Positions 43,691 through 52,652 of a stretch of DNA of 64,000 nucleotides are shown here, in pieces. The stretch is from Lachnospiraceae bacterium UBA7060. GTDB taxonomy: Bacteria > Bacillota > Clostridia > Lachnospirales > Lachnospiraceae. The translations under genes and the position numbers were made by a program. A model generated the notes under the pieces. The model was given only the letters and a program-made list of their open reading frames with translations, was not told the DNA's origin and did not search any database. Position 1 is the stretch's first letter. The number at the start of each line of letters is the position of its first letter. Location: assembly GCA_002493835.1 (NCBI GenBank), contig DLAA01000132.1, forward strand, positions 8,732 to 72,731, in the 5' to 3' direction.

Positions 43691-45583
43691 TTATCTGCCA
43701 GCAGTATTCGGACAGGGCAGCACGGATGTGATCAGATAGAATGGCAGGCAGAATACCAAAAAATAGACATAGCGAAACTCTGTGGCCACGGGTGTTGCAA
43801 TGAGCACAGTGAAAAGGAGTGTCAGTCCTGGCAGATAGCAGGGAAGCTTCCAGAATTCCCGGCGGATGATGATTGTGCCGATACTGAAGAGCAAGACCCA
43901 GCAGGCTACACCCATGCTCCAGAGGGTGCCGTAAATGGGGACCATGCTGCCCAGCTTGACGGCGATTTCTTTTCCTTTGATGACAATGGGGCCGCCGATC
44001 AGCGGGGTATGGGAGACGCCCAGACTGGTAGCGCTGACTCCCTCTGCTTCTGCCACTAGATAGAAGGAGTCAGGATACCAGTAACCGTAAGTTTGCTGTA
44101 CATAGGCTCTCAGGTAGTCTCCTGGATAGCGGAGCCCAAGGGTAATCCATAAGTCTAAAAAGTCTTTCTTGTGAGTAATCAGATAATCCTGATTACCTGC
44201 TCTGACAAGCTCCTTGATATTATCCGCAAAAGTAGGATTGTATAGTTCATGGATGTAGGTCAAATCCACCACATGTTCGATCAACTCAAGTTCCTCCTCT
44301 GTGAGTGTTCTGTCATTGCAGATCACAGCGGTAATTTGCTGCATAGGGATGCAGACGGATTCTATGAAGTCTGGCTGCTCCACTCTGCAGACCTGCATTA
44401 CTGGGTATTTGATGATTACGGCGGTGCAGAAGATGAAAAGGAGAGCTGGGTAAAAGAATTTTGCCCGACTGCGAAAAGCAAGCAGCAGAAACGGCAGTAA
44501 AAGCAGAAAGGCATACCAGCCGTTGGAGCGGAATAAACATATCATAACGCCTGATATAATAAAAACAAGCAAATCGGTCCACTGTATTTTTTTTGATACA
44601 GTCAGGCGAAGAATGGCACAGCTAAAGAACATCACTGCTGCTGCAAAGGGGATATCTTTCCAGACAGTGACTGAAAAGACTGCATGGTAAGGGATCAGAC
44701 TATAGAAGGCTGTTATCAGAAGCAGGATGAAAGGGCGTACCCGGCGGGCTCGGAGTGTACTGATCAAAAAGGCAGCGCTGCCTGCCAGCAGACACATTTG
44801 AAAAAAGGTATAGAATGAAACTGCGACTACCATGTTTCCAGTCAATGTGTAGCCCAATCGGTAAAAAAGGCCGAATGTCAGAGTATGCACCCAGGGATGG
44901 TGATTGGAATAAGGAATGAGTCCCAAAACCTGCTCAAACTGATTGATGCTGTCCGGGGTCATAATGCCCGGGTACTGGTAGAGATAATAAGGAAGCCAGC
45001 CGAGCATGCAGAGCAGAAAAGTGCAGAGGTGTGTGTGCAATTTGTAGAAGCTGATTGTTCGGCTAAGACCGGCAGAGAGCCTGGGATGGTCAGGGTGAAT
45101 ATAGCAGGCAGGGTTATAATCACAGAGCAGGATACTCTGCAGATGCGTTTTATTGCAAGTGTAGGAAAACAAAAAATGGAGCAGATAATAAAAAAGGAAC
45201 GCAAAACCGAAAAATACAATGGAGAGTATGAGAAAGCGGTAGAGTCTGCTTGTGAGCTGTGCTATATAGTAGGGGTAGTCTACCAGCATGTAAAGGAGTG
45301 TAAAAATGACAGAAAGTGTCAGAATTACACGGGTTACGCTCTTGTTAGTGCGCAGAGGGGAAACTTCGACAGCACAGTTCCCGTTTCTTTCGCCGGGCAG
45401 GATAGATAACTGTAAATTGTCAAGCCGTTGGTTTACATGCTGGTAAAAGAAAAATATTAAAAGAAAAAAGACGAGGGTAAGAATATTCCCTGGTTCCATG
45501 CGGGACGCTTTCATCAGCGACCAGGTGCTTAAAAAACTCTGGAACAGATGTAACAGTAAAAAGTGATCCGATTTTTTGAACAT
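43691..45583 (-). CDS. Large polytopic membrane protein (DUF6020-like)
   Basis: A 630-residue integral membrane protein with about 13 hydrophobic segments. A conserved-looking loop (GWLPYYLYQYPGIMTPDSIN, then SNHHPWVHTLTFGLFYRLGY) with acidic and His residues after the first helices resembles GT-C-type glycosyltransferases, and I recall it as the DUF6020 family. A large outside loop lies near 430-560. The ATG at 45583 is preferred: the longer frame would start inside a perfect palindrome. It converges with the metallohydrolase gene, 28 nt apart. A role in envelope glycan synthesis is only a guess. Confidence 0.65.
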   Translation of the reverse strand: MFKKSDHFLLLHLFQSFLSTWSLMKASRMEPGNILTLVFFLLIFFFYQHVNQRLDNLQLSILPGERNGNCAVEVSPLRTNKSVTRVILTLSVIFTLLYMLVDYPYYIAQLTSRLYRFLILSIVFFGFAFLFYYLLHFLFSYTCNKTHLQSILLCDYNPACYIHPDHPRLSAGLSRTISFYKLHTHLCTFLLCMLGWLPYYLYQYPGIMTPDSINQFEQVLGLIPYSNHHPWVHTLTFGLFYRLGYTLTGNMVVAVSFYTFFQMCLLAGSAAFLISTLRARRVRPFILLLITAFYSLIPYHAVFSVTVWKDIPFAAAVMFFSCAILRLTVSKKIQWTDLLVFIISGVMICLFRSNGWYAFLLLLPFLLLAFRSRAKFFYPALLFIFCTAVIIKYPVMQVCRVEQPDFIESVCIPMQQITAVICNDRTLTEEELELIEHVVDLTYIHELYNPTFADNIKELVRAGNQDYLITHKKDFLDLWITLGLRYPGDYLRAYVQQTYGYWYPDSFYLVAEAEGVSATSLGVSHTPLIGGPIVIKGKEIAVKLGSMVPIYGTLWSMGVACWVLLFSIGTIIIRREFWKLPCYLPGLTLLFTVLIATPVATEFRYVYFLVFCLPFYLITSVLPCPNTAGR

Positions 45584-45595
45584 AATTTGCACCAA

Positions 45596-45633
45596 GCCTC
45601 TAAATGAAAATGCAGGCATTTTCATTTAGAGGC
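45596..45633 (-). promoter_or_regulatory. 38-bp near-perfect palindrome in the DUF6020-like gene leader
   Basis: GCCTCTAAATGAAAATGC (45596-45613) and its exact reverse complement (45616-45633) are separated by only 2 nt, giving an 18-bp stem. It ends 12 nt before the predicted start codon. No T tract follows in the direction of the gene, so it is not a usual terminator. Confidence 0.7.
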
Positions 45634-45665
45634 GCAAACACAAAGGGTGAAAGATCCGTGTTTGC
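45634..45665 (-). promoter_or_regulatory. Second inverted repeat abutting the palindrome
   Basis: GCAAACAC (45634-45641) and GTGTTTGC (45658-45665) form a perfect 8-bp stem with a 16-nt loop. It directly touches the 18-bp palindrome, so the two hairpins could stack in the leader RNA. Confidence 0.55.
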
Positions 45666-45794
45666 ATTTTATCCTTTCTGCTTTTTTTCTTTTTAATTCG
45701 CCATTTTCCTCTTCTTCATTAAAATAGTAAAAGAATCATCTATAAATAAGAGTAATGGATATCCGGCCTGGTGTCAATCTTTTAGAAATAACAC

Positions 45795-45823
45795 TTGCAA
45801 TATGGATAGAAGGGTGTTATAAT
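45795..45823 (+). promoter_or_regulatory. Promoter of the rimP-nusA-infB operon
   Basis: TTGCAA (45795-45800), a 17-bp spacer and a perfect TATAAT (45818-45823). Transcription should start near 45830, about 205 nt before the rimP ATG. Confidence 0.8.
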
Positions 45824-45857
45824 ACTTTCAGTATTTAAGGTGGTTATTGAGATAAAG

Positions 45858-45882
45858 AGTGGGCTAGCAAGCCCACTTTTTT
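45858..45882 (+). terminator. Intrinsic terminator in the rimP-nusA leader (attenuator)
   Basis: AGTGGGCT (45858-45865), loop AGCA, AGCCCACT (45870-45877), then T at 45877-45882. It lies only about 30 nt after the predicted start site and before rimP, so some transcripts should stop here. Upstream AAGGTGG (45837-45843) can pair with CCACTTT (45873-45879) of the right arm and would compete with the terminator. Bacillus NusA is known to limit its own operon at a leader terminator; a similar loop here is inferred. Confidence 0.75.
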
Positions 45883-45898
45883 ATTCGTTAGGAAATTG

Positions 45899-45976
45899 CG
45901 GCAGCGTGAAACATTTGAGGAGAATGCGAAGCATTCTCAGAGTTTGCCGAAGGCATACTCTTAATGTTCGCTGCCG
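45899..45976 (+). ncRNA. Predicted three-way-junction RNA before rimP
   Basis: Closing stem CGGCAGCG/CGCTGCCG (45899-45906 with 45969-45976), a TGA bulge, then AACATT/AATGTT (45910-45915 with 45963-45968). Inside are two hairpins with GAA loops: GAGAATGC/GCATTCTC (45920-45938) and GAGTTTGCC/GGCATACTC (45940-45960, one mismatch). Both loops resemble the unusually stable GCGAAGC type. All pairs were checked by hand; no energy calculation was made. I do not recognise it as a known family. Confidence 0.6.
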
Positions 45977-46034
45977 GGCGACGATTTTTTACATGTATGG
46001 ATTGTAAGCACAGATATGGGTGAGGGAGGACGCT

Positions 46035-46499
46035 ATGTCGAAGCGGGAAGCCTACGAGGAAAAAACCGAACAGATGCTTGGTTCCATTGTGAAGCAGTAT
46101 GAGGTGGAAATTTACGATGTGGAATATGTAAAAGAGGGGAAGGACTATTATCTGAGGGTCTATATTGACAAGCCGGGGGGCGTAAACATTCAGGATTGCG
46201 AGAATGTGAGCCGTGCTCTGTCGGATGCGCTTGACGAAGAAGATTTTATTCCGGATGCCTATATTCTAGAGGTCAGCAGCCCAGGGCTTGGCAGGACTTT
46301 GAAAAAAGACAGACATTTTGAAAAAAGCCTTGGAGAGGCCGTGGAGCTTAAGACATATAAGCCCATCGATAAGCAAAAGGAGTTTGCGGGGATTTTGAAG
46401 GCGTATGACAGGCAGTCTATAACCATCGAAGGAGAGGGCGGTCTGCGTATATTTGAACGGTCGGATATCGCGGCGGTCAGACTGGCATTGGATATTTGA
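46035..46499 (+). CDS. rimP: Ribosome maturation factor RimP
   Basis: Assists 30S subunit maturation, 154 residues. Family features: YEVEIYDVEYVKEGKDYYLR in the N-terminal domain, DCENVSRALSDALDEEDFIP and LEVSSPGLGRTLKKDRHFEK in the middle, and a C-terminal SH3-like domain. The ATG at 46035 is just behind GAGGGAGGA; an in-frame codon upstream lacks an SD. It heads the nusA operon, as in most bacteria. Confidence 0.95.
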   Translation: MSKREAYEEKTEQMLGSIVKQYEVEIYDVEYVKEGKDYYLRVYIDKPGGVNIQDCENVSRALSDALDEEDFIPDAYILEVSSPGLGRTLKKDRHFEKSLGEAVELKTYKPIDKQKEFAGILKAYDRQSITIEGEGGLRIFERSDIAAVRLALDI

Positions 46500-46554
46500 A
46501 GCGTTTGCTTATTTCATAGTAATGAAGTAATGAAACATAGGAGGACAACGGAAA

Positions 46555-47736
46555 ATGAATAAGGAATTGATGGAGGCGCTGGATATTCTGGAGAGAGAAA
46601 AAGAAATCAGCAAAGAAACTCTCTTTGAGGCGATCGAGAATTCGCTGATCACTGCCTATAAGAATCATTTTGGAAAGGCGGACAATGTGAAGGTCGAGAT
46701 CGATAGGGAAACCTGCGACTATTCCTGCTACGCGGAGAAAGAAGTTGTGGAGGAAGTAGAGGATCCGGTGATGCAGATTTCTCCTGAGGATGCGAAAGAG
46801 ATCGATCCCACTGCTAAAGTGGGGGATATAGTCCGTATAGAGATTCAATCCAAAGAGTTTGGACGAATCGCTACCCAGAATGCCAAGAGCGTAATCCTAC
46901 AGAAGATCCGGGAGGAGGAGAGGAGCGTTATCTACAACCAGTACTTCGAAAAAGAGAAGGATGTGGTGACGGGGATTGTTCAGCGCTACATGGGTAAAAA
47001 CATCTCCATTAATCTGGGTAAGGCGGACGCTATTTTAAATGAAAACGAGCAAGTGCGCACGGAGCACTTTAGGCCGACCGAGAGAATTAAGGTGTATATT
47101 CTGGAGGTGAGAAATACACCAAAGGGTCCCAGAATTTTAGTCAGCCGAACGCATCCGGAGCTTGTAAAGCGACTTTTTGAGGCTGAGGTGACAGAGATCA
47201 AGGATGGTACGGTGGAGATCATGAGTATTGCCAGGGAGGCGGGCAGCAGAACAAAGATTGCGGTGCGCTCCAACAATCCCAATGTGGATGCTGTGGGTGC
47301 CTGTGTGGGAATCAATGGTGCCAGAGTAAATTCCATCGTAGATGAGCTTTGTGGAGAGAAGATCGATATCGTAAACTGGGATGATAATCCGGGCAATTTG
47401 ATCCAGAACGCACTGTCTCCGGCAAAGATTGTGGCGGTGTTCGCCGATCCCGATGAAAAGACGGCTAAAGTGGTGGTGCCTGATTATCAGCTTTCTTTGG
47501 CCATTGGCAAAGAGGGACAAAACGCGAGGCTGGCAGCCAGACTGACAGGATATAAGATCGATATCAAGAGTGAGACTCAGGCCAAGGATGCTCCGGGTTT
47601 CCGCTATGAGGATTATATCTACGATGATGAGGAGTATGAAGAGGAATACGAGGAAGAAGAATACACCGATGGGGATTATGAGCACAATGAATATACGCAG
47701 GAGCAGGAAGTGGAAGAAAGCGGCGGGGAAGTGTAG
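46555..47736 (+). CDS. nusA: Transcription elongation/termination factor NusA
   Basis: RNA polymerase-binding factor that modulates pausing, termination and antitermination. The 393 residues contain the N-terminal domain (about 1-125), an S1 domain (about 135-200), and two KH domains (about 205-345; GACVGINGARVNSIVDELCG, then LAIGKEGQNARLAARLTGYK). The final 40 residues are an extra acidic, Tyr-rich tail (DEEYEEEYEEEEY). It lacks the AR domains of proteobacterial NusA, as expected in Firmicutes. Confidence 0.97.
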   Translation: MNKELMEALDILEREKEISKETLFEAIENSLITAYKNHFGKADNVKVEIDRETCDYSCYAEKEVVEEVEDPVMQISPEDAKEIDPTAKVGDIVRIEIQSKEFGRIATQNAKSVILQKIREEERSVIYNQYFEKEKDVVTGIVQRYMGKNISINLGKADAILNENEQVRTEHFRPTERIKVYILEVRNTPKGPRILVSRTHPELVKRLFEAEVTEIKDGTVEIMSIAREAGSRTKIAVRSNNPNVDAVGACVGINGARVNSIVDELCGEKIDIVNWDDNPGNLIQNALSPAKIVAVFADPDEKTAKVVVPDYQLSLAIGKEGQNARLAARLTGYKIDIKSETQAKDAPGFRYEDYIYDDEEYEEEYEEEEYTDGDYEHNEYTQEQEVEESGGEV

Positions 47737-47765
47737 ATCATAATTGCTCTGACATGGAGGGAAAC

Positions 47766-48056
47766 ATGGCTAAGAAGGTGTCCCTGCGCCAGTGTGTGGG
47801 CTGCGGGGAAATGAAGGATAAAAGAGAGATGATGCGCGTGTTAAAGAGCGCGGAGGGACCTGTTCTTCTGGACATGACCGGAAGAAAAAATGGCAGAGGC
47901 GCATACCTTTGTAAGAGTGAGGAATGCTTGTTGAAAGCCAGGAAAAACAGGGGATTGGAGCGGTCTTTGAAGATGCGCATACCGGATGAAATATACGGGA
48001 ATCTGGAAAAGGAGTTTGAGGAGGGCAGGCATGAAACAGATACCGGGCAGGGATAA
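47766..48056 (+). CDS. rnpM: RNase P modulator RnpM (YlxR)
   Basis: A small RNA-binding protein of 96 residues with the YlxR/DUF448 core (LRQCVGCGEMKDKREMMRVL, then GRKNGRGAYLCKSEECLLKA). In Bacillus YlxR binds and inhibits RNase P RNA and is now called RnpM. GGAGGG at 47756-47761 fixes the ATG at 47766. It overlaps the next gene by 26 nt. The charged C-terminal tail (HETDTGQG) lies in the overlap. Confidence 0.92.
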   Translation: MAKKVSLRQCVGCGEMKDKREMMRVLKSAEGPVLLDMTGRKNGRGAYLCKSEECLLKARKNRGLERSLKMRIPDEIYGNLEKEFEEGRHETDTGQG

Positions 48057-48354
48057 GGTTCTGTCTATGCTGGGACTCGCCGCACGCTCCAGAAATGTTG
48101 TCAGTGGCGGATTTGCAACGGAACAGGCGGTGAGGAGCAGAAAAGCGGGCCTGGTCATTATAGCTGAGGATGCGTCGGGTAATACCAGAAAAAAGTATAG
48201 CAACATGTGTGATTTCTATAGTGTTCCCTATGCGTTCTATGGGACGAAGGATCTGCTGGGACATTCCATGGGCAAGGAGGAGAGATCGGTTCTTGCGGTG
48301 ACAGATGAGGGATTTGCAAATTCAATACGGAAGCATTTGAAGGATTCGAAATAG
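48031..48354 (+). CDS. rplGA: L7Ae-family ribosomal-like protein (YlxQ/RplGA)
   Basis: K-turn RNA-binding protein of the L7Ae family, 107 residues. The N-terminus DKVLSMLGLAARSRNVVSGG and core AGLVIIAEDASGNTRKKYSN match this family. It starts inside the end of rnpM (ATG 48031, GAGGAGGG upstream). The Bacillus homologue binds kink-turns and is not essential. Confidence 0.92.
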   Translation: MKQIPGRDKVLSMLGLAARSRNVVSGGFATEQAVRSRKAGLVIIAEDASGNTRKKYSNMCDFYSVPYAFYGTKDLLGHSMGKEERSVLAVTDEGFANSIRKHLKDSK

Positions 48355-48369
48355 TTGGAGGTAGTGAGT

Positions 48370-51249
48370 ATGGCGAAGATGAAAGTACATGAGCTGGCAA
48401 AAGAGGTAGATAGGAAGAGCAAGGAGCTGATCGACTTTCTGCAGGCTAAAGGATATGAGGTAAAAGTGGCGCAGAGTTCCATCGAAGATGATGCGATCGC
48501 TTTGGTGAGAAAGGAATTTGGTGCCCAGGGGCAGACAGAAGACAAAATTGCTGTGAAAGAGCCAGCTGTTCAGGCGGAAAAGCCAAAGAAGGAGTCCCCG
48601 GGGAAGGAAAATTCGGAGCAAAGACCTGCTGCGAAGGGAGAGAAGGCACCTGAAAAAGCAGGGAAAACGGAGCAGCCCAAGAAGAAAAGAATCATCTTCG
48701 TGAGTAATCCACATAATTCCAAAATGGGGGGAAGGCAGAACCAGAGTACGGGAGGGGGTCAGAATAAAGGCGGAAGCAGGCCAGTCTCAAACGGTGCTCG
48801 TCCAGTGCAGCCCCAGAATGTGCCTCATAAAATCGTACGTCCTACTCAGAAGCCGATTCCTGTAACGGCAGAACCTTACGATGTCAGGCAGAAACAGCAG
48901 CAGGAGAGACGTCTGGAACAGCGTCAGCAGGAAAAATTAAACAGAGAAAAAAGAGAGAACCGGGAGAACAAAGAGAACCGGGAAAATAAAGAAAATTGGG
49001 AAAATAAAGAAAATCGGGAAAATAAAGAGAACCGGGAAAATAAAGTAAATAGAGACAATAACAAAAATAAAAACATGGCAGCTGGCAGCAAACTGGCAGC
49101 CGGACAGGAGAAGGCAGGCAGTGCAGGAGAAAATCGCAGACCTGAGGGCCAGGGCAGGCCGAATTATAACGGTGGTCAAGGTGATCGCAGGAGTGGCAGC
49201 GCTCCCTTCGCTGGCGGCAGGAATGGTGGAAATAGTGAACGTCCTCAGAGAGGAAATGGCGGATCGGACAATCGATTTAAGAAAAATAACGGTCCAAAGG
49301 ACTTTATCGCTGAGGCGCCCGGCAAGGATGCGGAGAAGCACAGGGATGACGAGAAGCGCAGGGCAAATCAGGAAAGGGATAAACGATCCAGGAAGGATCA
49401 TATTTACGAGGAGGATGAGACGGCGATAAAGAACCGCAACAAAGCAGGACGCTTTATTAAACCTGAAAAGAAGCCTGAAGAGTCCAAGGAGGAACAGATC
49501 AAGGTAATCACAATTCCGGAGACGCTGACAATCAAGGATCTGGCTGATAAGATGAAGATTCAGCCTTCCGTGATCATTAAAAAGCTTTTCTTGCAAGGGC
49601 AGGTCGTGACTTTAAATTCTGATATTAGTTTTGAAGATGCGGAGAATATTGCTATCGAATATGAAATTATCTGTGAGAAGGAAGTCAAGGTGGATGTGAT
49701 CGAAGAGCTTCTTCGCGAGGAGGAGGAAGATGCCTCCACGATGGTGGCGCGCCCGCCGGTTATCTGTGTTATGGGCCATGTAGATCATGGTAAAACGTCC
49801 CTTTTGGATGCGATCCGCAAGACGAATGTGACAGATAAGGAGGCAGGCGGCATTACCCAGGCTATTGGTGCATATACTGTCGGCGTCAAAGGACAGAGCA
49901 TAACCTTTTTGGATACACCCGGCCATGAAGCATTTACGGCCATGCGTATGCGGGGCGCTAACTCTACGGATATTGCTGTGCTTGTTGTGGCAGCCGATGA
50001 CGGCGTAATGCCCCAGACGGTGGAAGCGATCAACCACGCTAAGGCAGCAGGTATTGAAATTATTGTAGCAGTCAACAAGATCGATAAACCGAATGCCAAT
50101 ATAGACCGTGTGAAGCAGGAGATGACAGAATATGAATTGATTCCGGTAGATTGGGGCGGATCAACGGAATTTGTGCCGGTATCTGCAAAATCGGGTGAAG
50201 GCATTGAGACGCTTTTGGAGACAATTCTGATTACTGCTGAGATTCTGGAGCTCAAGGCGAATCCGAACAGAAATGCGAGAGGGCTGGTGATCGAGGCGGA
50301 GCTTGACAAAGGAAGAGGGCCTGTGGCAACAGTTCTGGTTCAGAAAGGCACGCTTCATGTAGGAGATTTTATTTCTGCAGGGGCAAGTCACGGCAAGGTA
50401 CGTGCCATGATTGACGATAAGGGCAGACGTGTGAAGGAGGCGAAGCCTTCTACTCCGGTGGAGATTTTGGGCTTATCGGATGTGCCAAGTGCAGGCGAGG
50501 TATTTATTGTCCATGAAAACGATAAGAGTGCGAAATCTTATGCGGAAACCTACATGGCACAGCATAAAGAGGAGATGCTTGCGGATACTAAGACAAAGAT
50601 GTCTCTGGATGATCTGTTCAATCAGATTCAGGAGGGCAATTTGAAGGAGTTGAATCTGATTGTCAAGGCGGATGTACAGGGCAGTGTGGAGGCTTTAAAG
50701 CAGAGCCTGGTGAAGCTGTCCAACGAGGAGGTTGTGGTAAAGTGCATCCACGGCGGTGTGGGTGCAATCAACGAATCGGACGTATCTTTGGCCTCCGCGT
50801 CGTCGGCTATTATTATTGGGTTCAATGTACGGCCGGATGCTACGGCAAAAACTGTAGCAGAGCGCGAAGGTGTGGATGTACGGCTCTATAAAGTGATTTA
50901 TCAGGCCATTGAGGATATTGAGGCGGCTATGAAGGGAATGCTGGACCCGATATTCGAGGAGAAAGTGATCGGTCATGCGGAGGTGCGCCAGATCTTCAAG
51001 GCTTCCGCGATCGGTAATATTGCAGGCTCCTATGTGCTTGACGGTGAGTTCCAGAGAAATTGCAAGATCCGTATTCGCAGAGGCGATGAACAGATTTACG
51101 AGGGTGAACTTGCATCGTTGAAACGGTTTAAGGACGATGTAAAAGAAGTGAAGGCTGGTTTTGAGTGCGGTTTGGTATTTGAAGGCTTTGACAAGATGCA
51201 GGAGCTTGACATTGTGGAGGCCTACATTATGGTTGAGGTGCCGAGATAA
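48370..51249 (+). CDS. infB: Translation initiation factor IF-2
   Basis: GTPase that places initiator tRNA on the ribosome. The 959 residues include an N-terminal IF2N module ([20 protein letters not shown]), a long Lys/Asn/Glu/Arg/Gln-rich disordered region (about 60-370), a second IF2N module ([20 protein letters not shown]), the G domain with GHVDHGKTS (about 469-477), DTPGHEAF and NKIDKP, and domains II-IV. The disordered part includes repeated RENKEN units (about 196-235), unusual for a core protein but harmless to the GTPase. GGAGG lies 8-9 nt before the ATG at 48370. Confidence 0.97.
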   Translation: MAKMKVHELAKEVDRKSKELIDFLQAKGYEVKVAQSSIEDDAIALVRKEFGAQGQTEDKIAVKEPAVQAEKPKKESPGKENSEQRPAAKGEKAPEKAGKTEQPKKKRIIFVSNPHNSKMGGRQNQSTGGGQNKGGSRPVSNGARPVQPQNVPHKIVRPTQKPIPVTAEPYDVRQKQQQERRLEQRQQEKLNREKRENRENKENRENKENWENKENRENKENRENKVNRDNNKNKNMAAGSKLAAGQEKAGSAGENRRPEGQGRPNYNGGQGDRRSGSAPFAGGRNGGNSERPQRGNGGSDNRFKKNNGPKDFIAEAPGKDAEKHRDDEKRRANQERDKRSRKDHIYEEDETAIKNRNKAGRFIKPEKKPEESKEEQIKVITIPETLTIKDLADKMKIQPSVIIKKLFLQGQVVTLNSDISFEDAENIAIEYEIICEKEVKVDVIEELLREEEEDASTMVARPPVICVMGHVDHGKTSLLDAIRKTNVTDKEAGGITQAIGAYTVGVKGQSITFLDTPGHEAFTAMRMRGANSTDIAVLVVAADDGVMPQTVEAINHAKAAGIEIIVAVNKIDKPNANIDRVKQEMTEYELIPVDWGGSTEFVPVSAKSGEGIETLLETILITAEILELKANPNRNARGLVIEAELDKGRGPVATVLVQKGTLHVGDFISAGASHGKVRAMIDDKGRRVKEAKPSTPVEILGLSDVPSAGEVFIVHENDKSAKSYAETYMAQHKEEMLADTKTKMSLDDLFNQIQEGNLKELNLIVKADVQGSVEALKQSLVKLSNEEVVVKCIHGGVGAINESDVSLASASSAIIIGFNVRPDATAKTVAEREGVDVRLYKVIYQAIEDIEAAMKGMLDPIFEEKVIGHAEVRQIFKASAIGNIAGSYVLDGEFQRNCKIRIRRGDEQIYEGELASLKRFKDDVKEVKAGFECGLVFEGFDKMQELDIVEAYIMVEVPR
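48951..49055 (+). repeat. RENKEN-coding tandem repeats in infB
   Basis: About six imperfect repeats of roughly 9-18 bp (GAGAACCGGGAGAACAAA-like and AAAATAAAGAAAAT-like units) encode REN, KEN and WENKEN modules in the flexible linker of IF-2. The composition is A-rich compared with flanking infB sequence. Confidence 0.6.
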
Positions 51250-51284
51250 ACAGGTTCAGATGGTACTCTGTATGGAGGATGACT

Positions 51285-51689
51285 ATGAGGAAAAATAGTG
51301 TCAAAAATACCCGCATCAATGGGGAAGTACAACGTGTGTTGGCTGAGATCATAAGAAGTGAGATCAAGGATCCCAGAATCGCGTTCATGACATCGGTGGT
51401 GTCAGTGGAGGTCGCACCGGATTTAAAGACCTGCAAAGCGTGGATCAGCGTGCTTGGCGATGAGAAGGCACAGGCGGATACTCTTGCAGGGCTTAAGAGC
51501 GCGGAGGGATATATCCGCGGGCAACTGGCGCGTACTATCAATTTGCGAAATACGCCTCAGATTCATTTTATTATGGATCAGTCCATCGCCTATGGGGTGA
51601 ATATGTCGAAGCGAATCGAGGAAGTGACAGCGGCTGACAGGGAAGCGGCCGAAATAAATAAGGGGAAGGAAAATGAAGAGGATCAGTGA
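51285..51689 (+). CDS. rbfA: Ribosome-binding factor A
   Basis: Small KH-fold protein needed for late 30S maturation and 16S 5' end processing, 134 residues. RINGEVQRVLAEIIRSEIKD, VSVEVAPDLKTCKAWISVLG and RNTPQIHFIMDQSIAYGVNM are diagnostic. The ATG at 51285 is 6 nt after GGAGG; an ATG two codons earlier overlaps the SD. Its end overlaps nrnA by 17 nt. Confidence 0.95.
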   Translation: MRKNSVKNTRINGEVQRVLAEIIRSEIKDPRIAFMTSVVSVEVAPDLKTCKAWISVLGDEKAQADTLAGLKSAEGYIRGQLARTINLRNTPQIHFIMDQSIAYGVNMSKRIEEVTAADREAAEINKGKENEEDQ

Positions 51690-52635
51690 ATTAAAAGACG
51701 CAAAGAAGGTAGCGATCAGCGGCCATGTGAGACCTGACGGAGACTGTGTCTGTTCTGTCATGGCGCTGTACCGCTATCTGCGTAAGGAACTGCCAAAGGC
51801 AAAGGTTGACGTCTATCTGGAAGAACCGTCGGCTGTCTTTCAGGTCCTGGAGGGAATCAATGAGATTAAATCAGAGTTTAATAATGAGGATGTTTACGAT
51901 GTTTTCTTTGCATTGGACTGTAATGAGGAGCGTTTGGGTGATGCTTTACCTATTTTCCGCAAGGCCCGTAAGCGTATAAACATCGATCATCACGTCAGCA
52001 ATACAGGCTGTGGAGATGTGAATGTGATTGAACCGGAGAGAAGTTCTACCGCGGAACTGCTTTATGATTTGATGGAACCGGAGCTTATTGATGAGGAAAT
52101 TGCAAAGGCTGTCTACATAGGTATCGCTCATGACACAGGCGTGTTCCGTTATTCCAACACATCGCCGCATACACTGCAGATAGCCGCAGAACTACTTAAA
52201 TATGGATTTGATTTTTCTTCACTGATAGAAAAGACATTTTTTGAGAAGACATATCTACAGACACAGATTATGGGGAGGGCCATCCTGGAGAGTATGCGGT
52301 TCATGGATGACAGATGCATTGTCAGTGTAGTTACCAAGCGCATGATGGAGTTCTATCAGGTGGGACCAAAGGATCTGGATGGTATTGTAAATCAACTGCA
52401 GGGTGTCAAAGGGGTGGACTGTGCTATTTTTATGTATGAGATAGGTACTTTGGAATATAAGGTGAGCATGCGTTCTAATGGCCGGGTAAATGTGGCACAG
52501 GTAGCTGTTAAGTTCGGCGGCGGCGGTCATGTGCGGGCCGCAGGCTGTACGATGAACGGGACATACCATGACAATATCAACAACATTTCAAAGGAAATTG
52601 CGCCCCAGCTGAAACAGGCGCAGAGACAGGCATAG
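51673..52635 (+). CDS. nrnA: DHH phosphoesterase NrnA (nanoRNase/pAp phosphatase)
   Basis: Degrades very short RNAs and 3'-phosphoadenosine phosphate. The 320 residues have the DHH domain motifs GHVRPDGDC, DCNEERLG, NIDHHVSNTGCGD and GIAHDTGVFRYSN, and the DHHA1 domain (GGGGHVRAAGCT, about 280). This is the usual Firmicutes neighbour between rbfA and truB. It starts within rbfA, preceded by AAGGGGAAGGAAA. Confidence 0.93.
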   Translation: MKRISELKDAKKVAISGHVRPDGDCVCSVMALYRYLRKELPKAKVDVYLEEPSAVFQVLEGINEIKSEFNNEDVYDVFFALDCNEERLGDALPIFRKARKRINIDHHVSNTGCGDVNVIEPERSSTAELLYDLMEPELIDEEIAKAVYIGIAHDTGVFRYSNTSPHTLQIAAELLKYGFDFSSLIEKTFFEKTYLQTQIMGRAILESMRFMDDRCIVSVVTKRMMEFYQVGPKDLDGIVNQLQGVKGVDCAIFMYEIGTLEYKVSMRSNGRVNVAQVAVKFGGGGHVRAAGCTMNGTYHDNINNISKEIAPQLKQAQRQA

Positions 52636-52652
52636 AAAGAGACAGGACATTA

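Noticed and set aside
44885..45409. 174-codon + strand frame opposite the membrane protein gene
   Set aside because: Composition and lack of SD mark it as the antisense shadow of a long membrane-protein gene.
43691..45625. Longer form of the DUF6020-like gene starting at 45625
   Set aside because: Its first codons would lie inside the 18-bp palindrome and no SD precedes it; 45583 is more likely.
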